Shown here piece by piece: positions 30,515-34,564 of a stretch of DNA of 34,564 nucleotides. Source of the stretch: an uncultured Prevotellaceae bacterium (lineage in GTDB: Bacteria; Bacteroidota; Bacteroidia; Bacteroidales; Bacteroidaceae); the NCBI GenBank assembly GCA_946404865.1, contig CAMJFC010000029.1:1-34564 (forward strand). The letters run 5' to 3'. Every line of letters starts with the position of its first letter. Within the stretch, counting starts at the first letter, position 1. The translations under genes and the position numbers were made by a program. The notes under the pieces are model-generated. The model made no database searches. It was given only the letters and a program-made list of their open reading frames with translations, and was not told the origin of the DNA.

Positions 30515-31768
30515 TCACATCTCTTCAATCGTGAGGAAACGCTTCCATTGCTTGTCGGAGCTGTAACCATTCTTGGCACTGCGCTTCACATGGAGCGTGC
30601 CTTCTTTCTCTGTGGCCTTGCTGAAGGTGCTGCCGCTGATCTTCACGGGAGTCACCCCCTGCACATAAACATCCATCAGGTTGGCACATTTGTCGAATGC
30701 CGAACCGCCAATCTCTTTCACTGACACGGGAATCGTAATCTCAGACAGTGAGGCGCACCCCTCAAAAGCACTGCTGCCTATCTTCTTGATGGCGGCAGGC
30801 AACTTGATGGTCGTCAATGAGCTGCAGTCGTGGAACATGTCGGAGGATATCTCTTTTAAACTGACAGGCAGCGTGATGGTGCGCAGACTGCTGCAACCCT
30901 CAAACACACTCGAACCCACTTTCTGCAACGAATTGGGTAACCCGATGCTGTCCAGGCTGTGGCAGTCGCGGAAGGCGTCGTGCTGAATCTCTTTCACAGA
31001 ATTGGGGATGATGATTGAGGTGAGTGTGGCACAGTCGCGGAAGAGGTTGTCATCAATGACCTTGATGCTGCCGGGGAAGGTGAAATGACGGAGCGAAGTG
31101 CAACCACGGAAGGCACTGCTTTCTATCTCTTTCACACCCGTAGGTATCTCGATGGCCTCTAAACTGCTGCATTCGGCAAAAGCAGCATTGCCAATCTTCT
31201 GCACACTGACGGGGATGCTCACGTAAATCAGACTGCTGCAACCCGCAAACGTGTAGTCGGGCACTTCCGACAGTGTGGAGGGGAAGGTGAACGACTCTAA
31301 CGACTTGCAACCTTGGAAGAAGCCGTTGCCCATCTTTTTTGTGCCTGCAGGCAGGTTCACCTCGGTTAGCGAGGCGCAGTCCTTGAACAAATTGTCGGGC
31401 AGTACGGTGATGGCATCAGGGATGGTGACAGAGGTAAGGGAACTGCAACCGGCGAAAGCACCCGAGCCAATCGCCTCTATGGTGCGTGGTATCTCAATAG
31501 AGGTGACACCCACGCAGTCGGCAAAGGCACCTGAGCCTATCTCCTCCACGTAGAAGGTGATTGAGTCTTTTTCCACTTTCTCCGGGATGACGATGTCGCC
31601 ATTATAACCATCGGGATGGCGAATCACTGTGGCTGTCTCTTTCTTGGCATTGAACTGATAGAAGATGCCGTCGATGTCGGCACGGTCTTTCTTCAAAAAC
31701 TTAATGTCGATGGCCGATGCTCCGATGCAAAAGAGCATGGCGGTGATGAAAAGGATATAACGTTTCAT
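30515..31768 (-). CDS. Secreted BspA-like leucine-rich repeat protein
   Basis: 417 residues. Signal peptide about 1-19 (MKRYILFITAMLFCIGASA). After a short beta N-terminus come about 13 LRR_5 (TpLRR/BspA-type) repeats of 23-24 residues (about 70-375) following the pattern I-P-x-S-V-K-E-I-G-x-x-A-F-x-x-C-x-S-L-x-x-I. A short C-terminal segment ends SSDKQWKRFLTIEEM, the usual end of small BspA-like proteins. There is no T9SS motif and no lipobox, so it may be periplasmic or released. BspA-like proteins of oral and gut Bacteroidales mediate adhesion or protein binding; the partner here is unknown. The upstream region is all dispersed repeat and shows no clear promoter. Confidence 0.92.
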   Translation of the reverse strand: MKRYILFITAMLFCIGASAIDIKFLKKDRADIDGIFYQFNAKKETATVIRHPDGYNGDIVIPEKVEKDSITFYVEEIGSGAFADCVGVTSIEIPRTIEAIGSGAFAGCSSLTSVTIPDAITVLPDNLFKDCASLTEVNLPAGTKKMGNGFFQGCKSLESFTFPSTLSEVPDYTFAGCSSLIYVSIPVSVQKIGNAAFAECSSLEAIEIPTGVKEIESSAFRGCTSLRHFTFPGSIKVIDDNLFRDCATLTSIIIPNSVKEIQHDAFRDCHSLDSIGLPNSLQKVGSSVFEGCSSLRTITLPVSLKEISSDMFHDCSSLTTIKLPAAIKKIGSSAFEGCASLSEITIPVSVKEIGGSAFDKCANLMDVYVQGVTPVKISGSTFSKATEKEGTLHVKRSAKNGYSSDKQWKRFLTIEEM

Positions 31769-31779
31769 ATGGGGGTGAA

Positions 31780-32015
31780 TGTTGAGTGTTGAATGTTGAA
31801 TGTTGAATGGTCGCCTGCGGCGAAGTTGAATGTTGAGTTTTGAATGTTGAATGGTCGCCTGCGGCGATGAAGAATTGAGGAATTGAAGAATTGGGAGGTG
31901 TTATTAGGAGTTTGGACAATAGTCTTTGGGGAGTGAAGGAGTGAAGGAGTGGAGGAGTGAAGACAATAGTTGTTGGGAGGTGTTATTGGGAGTTTGGACA
32001 ATAGTTGATTGAGGT
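31780..32015. repeat. Dispersed simple repeats upstream of the LRR gene
   Basis: 31780-31860 is gttgaatgttgaat-type repeat with two tggtcgcctgcggcga hairpin units; the inverse of this family is at 16777-16841. 31860-31900 is aattgaagaattg repeat. 31900-32010 holds ggagtttggacaatag and ggagtgaaggagtg runs, the inverse of the 22260-22370 family. No gene is seen in 31769-32123. Confidence 0.8.
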
Positions 32016-32020
32016 GGAAA

Positions 32021-32093
32021 GTAGGGACGCGGCGTGCCGCGTCCGCAAACACGTGGTTTTCTCTTGGGCGGACGCGGCACGCCGCGTCCCTAC
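32021..32093. repeat. REPIN: two inverted GTAG-headed GC-rich palindromes
   Basis: Perfect 26-bp inverted repeats at 32021-32046 and 32068-32093 with a 21-nt loop. Each arm starts with GTAG at its outer end and contains the palindrome GGACGCGGC-GT-GCCGCGTCC. GTAG head plus GC-rich palindrome in an inverted pair is the structure of REPINs mobilised by RAYT (REP-associated tyrosine transposase) enzymes. It lies downstream of alaS and could also help end its transcript. Confidence 0.85.
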
Positions 32094-32123
32094 TTGCTAA
32101 TCATAATGATCAAAGTTTAACGT

Positions 32124-34564
32124 TCAATGTTCAACGTTCAACGCGTCAATCACCTTGTCGATGGCGGCTGACAGACCGTCGGCGTTCTTGCCACCGGCGG
32201 TGGCGTAGTGGGGCTGACCACCGCCGCCACCCTGTATCAGCTTGGCGGCTTCGCGCACCAGTTGCCCGGCGTTCAGTCCGTGGTCTTTCACCATGTCGTC
32301 GCTCAGCATCACGCTCAGGGTCGGCTTGCCCGAGGTGGTGCCTATCACACACAACAGGTTCTCGCTCACGGCCTGGCGCACCTTGAAGACCAGGTCTTTG
32401 GCGGTCTGTGCGTCCATGGGCAGGATGGCGGAAATCACTTTCACGCCGTTCACCTCGCGGGCCTGTTTCAACAAACGTTCCTTGGCACGCTCCACGGCTT
32501 GCGCCTTGAAGGTCTCGATGTCTTTCTTCATCGAGTCGTGCTCTTCGATGTATTTCTGGATGACACCTTGCAGGTCCTTGGCATTGTTGAACAGGTTGCG
32601 GATGGCACGCAGACCGTCTTCCATCTGATAGAGCAGTTCCTCGCAGTTCTTGCCTGTCTTCGCCTCAATGCGGCGGATGCCGGCGGCCACGCTGCTCTCT
32701 GCGATAATCTTGAAGAATCCGATGCGGCCTGTGCTCCGTGCGTGAATACCACCGCAGAGCTCACAGCTGTCGCCAAAGCGGACCACACGAACCTTGTCGC
32801 CGTATTTCTCGCCGAACAGGGCCATGGCGCCCAACTGCTTGGCTTCGGCTATCGGGGTGTCGCGGTGTTCGTCGAGCGGCAAATCCTGACGAATCAGGTC
32901 GTTCACCATCCGTTCCACTTGACGCAGTTCCTCGTCGGTGACTTTCTGGAAGTGGGAGAAGTCGAAACGCAGGGTGTCGGGACTCACAAACGAACCTTTC
33001 TGCTCCACGTGGGTGCCCAACACTTGGCGCAGGGCCTGATGCAACAGGTGGGTGGCGGTGTGGTTGGCGGCCGACGCTTCGCGCAGGTCGGTATCCACGC
33101 AGGCCATGAACTCGGCTGTGGGGTCTTTCGGCAGTTGCTTCACGATGTGGATGCTCTGTCCGTTCTCACGCTTGGTGTCGATGATCTCAACGGTCTCCTC
33201 GCCATTGACCAACACACCACGGTCGCCCGTCTGACCGCCCATCTCTCCATAGAACGGGGTGTAGTCGAGCACCAACTCATAGTAGGTCTGCTTCTTCTGT
33301 GTCACCTGGCGGTAGCGCAGGATATGGCAGGTGTATTCCGTATAGTCGTAACCCACAAACTGCTGCTCACCGGGGGCTAACTCGGTCCAGTCGCTGCTCT
33401 CTACGGCGGCGGCGTTGCGGGCGCGGGCTTTCTGTTTCTGCATCTCCTCGTCAAACTGCTTCTCATCGACGGTGAGGCCGTTCTCGCGGCAAATCAACTC
33501 GGTCAGGTCGAGGGGGAATCCGTAGGTGTCGAACAGACGGAAGGCTTGTACGCCGTCGAGTTCGGTCTTGCCTTCGGCTTTGAGCGTGTCCATGGCATTG
33601 CCCAACATCGAGATGCCTTTGTCGAGGGTGCGGAGGAAAGCGTCTTCCTCTTCCTTGATGACACGGCTGATGAGCTGTTGCTGGGCTGGCAGCTCGGGGT
33701 AGGAGTCGCCCATCTCATGCACCAGCGTGGGGATGAGACGATAGATGAACGCATCTTTCTGGCCGAGGAAGGTGTAGGCATAGCGTACGGCACGGCGCAG
33801 GATGCGACGGATGACATAGCCAGCCTTGGCATTGCCGGGCAGTTGTCCGTCGGCGATGCTGAAGGCCACGGCACGCAGATGGTCGGCGATGACGCGCATA
33901 GCCACGTCGGTCTCTTCTTTCTCGCCGTAGGTCAACCCCGACAGGCGTGATATCTCACGGATGAACGGTTGGAAGATGTCGGTGTCGTAGTTGGAGTGCT
34001 TGCCCTGGATGGCACGTACCAGACGCTCGAAGCCCATGCCGGTGTCGATGACGTTCATCGACAGTTTCTCAAGCGAACCGTCGGCCTTGCGGTTGAACTG
34101 CATGAACACGAGGTTCCATATCTCGATGACCTGTGGGTCGTCTTTGTTCACCAACTCGCGTCCGGACACCTTGGCTTTCTCTTCATCGGTACGTGAGTCG
34201 AGGTGAATCTCCGAGCAGGGACCGCATGGGCCGGTGTCGCCCATCTCCCAGAAGTTGTCATGTTTGTTGCCGTTGAGGATATGGTCGGCGGGCACGTGCT
34301 TGGCCCAGTAACCGGCGGCCTCGTCGTCGCGCTCCAGGTGCTCTTCTTCAGAACCCTCGAACACAGTGACGTAGAGGTCTTTCGGGTCGAGGTGGAGCAC
34401 ATCCACCAGATATTCCCATGCCATGTCGATGGCTCCCTCTTTGAAATAGTCGCCGAAGCTCCAGTTGCCTAGCATCTCAAACATGGTGTGGTGGTAGGTG
34501 TCGTGACCTACCTCTTCCAGGTCGTTGTGCTTGCCGCTGACGCGCAGGCATTTCTGCGAGTCGG
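32124..34564 (-). CDS. alaS: Alanyl-tRNA synthetase, 5' end beyond the window
   Basis: About 812 residues visible. The frame continues past an internal Met (34484) through [26 protein letters not shown] to the window edge, so perhaps 60 N-terminal residues are missing. Class II synthetase core ([31 protein letters not shown]), then the editing domain with zinc ligands HTATH (33063-33049) and CGGIH (32756-32742), and the C-Ala domain near the end with [15 protein letters not shown]. It charges tRNA-Ala and clears mischarged Ser/Gly. The 3' end (ALNVEH) and stop lie in a ttgaacgttgaac repeat-like stretch. Confidence 0.97.
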   Translation of the reverse strand, partial: DSQKCLRVSGKHNDLEEVGHDTYHHTMFEMLGNWSFGDYFKEGAIDMAWEYLVDVLHLDPKDLYVTVFEGSEEEHLERDDEAAGYWAKHVPADHILNGNKHDNFWEMGDTGPCGPCSEIHLDSRTDEEKAKVSGRELVNKDDPQVIEIWNLVFMQFNRKADGSLEKLSMNVIDTGMGFERLVRAIQGKHSNYDTDIFQPFIREISRLSGLTYGEKEETDVAMRVIADHLRAVAFSIADGQLPGNAKAGYVIRRILRRAVRYAYTFLGQKDAFIYRLIPTLVHEMGDSYPELPAQQQLISRVIKEEEDAFLRTLDKGISMLGNAMDTLKAEGKTELDGVQAFRLFDTYGFPLDLTELICRENGLTVDEKQFDEEMQKQKARARNAAAVESSDWTELAPGEQQFVGYDYTEYTCHILRYRQVTQKKQTYYELVLDYTPFYGEMGGQTGDRGVLVNGEETVEIIDTKRENGQSIHIVKQLPKDPTAEFMACVDTDLREASAANHTATHLLHQALRQVLGTHVEQKGSFVSPDTLRFDFSHFQKVTDEELRQVERMVNDLIRQDLPLDEHRDTPIAEAKQLGAMALFGEKYGDKVRVVRFGDSCELCGGIHARSTGRIGFFKIIAESSVAAGIRRIEAKTGKNCEELLYQMEDGLRAIRNLFNNAKDLQGVIQKYIEEHDSMKKDIETFKAQAVERAKERLLKQAREVNGVKVISAILPMDAQTAKDLVFKVRQAVSENLLCVIGTTSGKPTLSVMLSDDMVKDHGLNAGQLVREAAKLIQGGGGGQPHYATAGGKNADGLSAAIDKVIDALNVEH

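Noticed and set aside
32208..33380. 390-residue plus-strand frame opposite alaS
   Set aside because: It is antisense to conserved AlaS editing and C-Ala motifs; no independent signal.

Overview
The window comes from a Bacteroidales genome, most likely Prevotella or a close relative. Evidence for this: the promoters fit the Bacteroidetes -7 consensus TAnnTTTG and there are no clear Shine-Dalgarno sites; several secreted proteins end in a T9SS-like C-terminal motif; and DUF4923, BspA-type LRR, Omp28, DUF3822 and FISUMP proteins, all typical of the group, are present. No tRNA, rRNA or CRISPR array was seen.

Layout. 1-3.9 kb: the first 33 codons of a minus-strand gene that resembles BREX brxA (DUF1819), divergent from a 961-residue AlbA_2-WYL regulator. 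Two tandem 48-bp palindromes lie between them. 3.9-8.4 kb: a minus-strand operon etfB - DUF559 - etfA - acyl-CoA dehydrogenase, in which EtfAB would accept electrons from the dehydrogenase. The DUF559 endonuclease-like gene is bounded by 35-bp inverted repeats; the left one lies inside etfA and is translated. 8.4-11.3 kb: an AAA/DUF4143 ATPase and a Ser/Thr kinase fused to a FISUMP domain. 11.4-16.2 kb: a secreted PL11 rhamnogalacturonan lyase and a three-repeat secreted protein. 16.2-16.8 kb: a mosaic of dispersed repeats. 16.8-23.8 kb: rmuC, divergent from dnaG, a conserved unknown protein and cardiolipin synthase. 23.7-27.1 kb: a minus-strand cluster (membrane-anchored unknown, DUF3822, rsmD) divergent from a RecD-like helicase. 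27.1-31.8 kb: an Omp28-type secreted protein, a DUF4923 lipoprotein and a BspA-like LRR protein. 31.8-34.6 kb: repeats including a REPIN, then alaS, whose 5' end runs off the window.

The most interesting signals are: (i) the DUF559 gene bracketed by near-perfect inverted repeats of a dispersed palindrome, with a gene-less inverted pair of related repeats next door, which looks like an undescribed endonuclease/palindrome mobile unit; (ii) the AlbA_2-WYL protein with tandem operator-like palindromes beside a possible BREX locus; (iii) helically phased palindromes upstream of etfB; and (iv) families of simple dispersed repeats that sit directly on the stop codons of housekeeping genes. All functional calls rest on reading motifs; no database search was possible.
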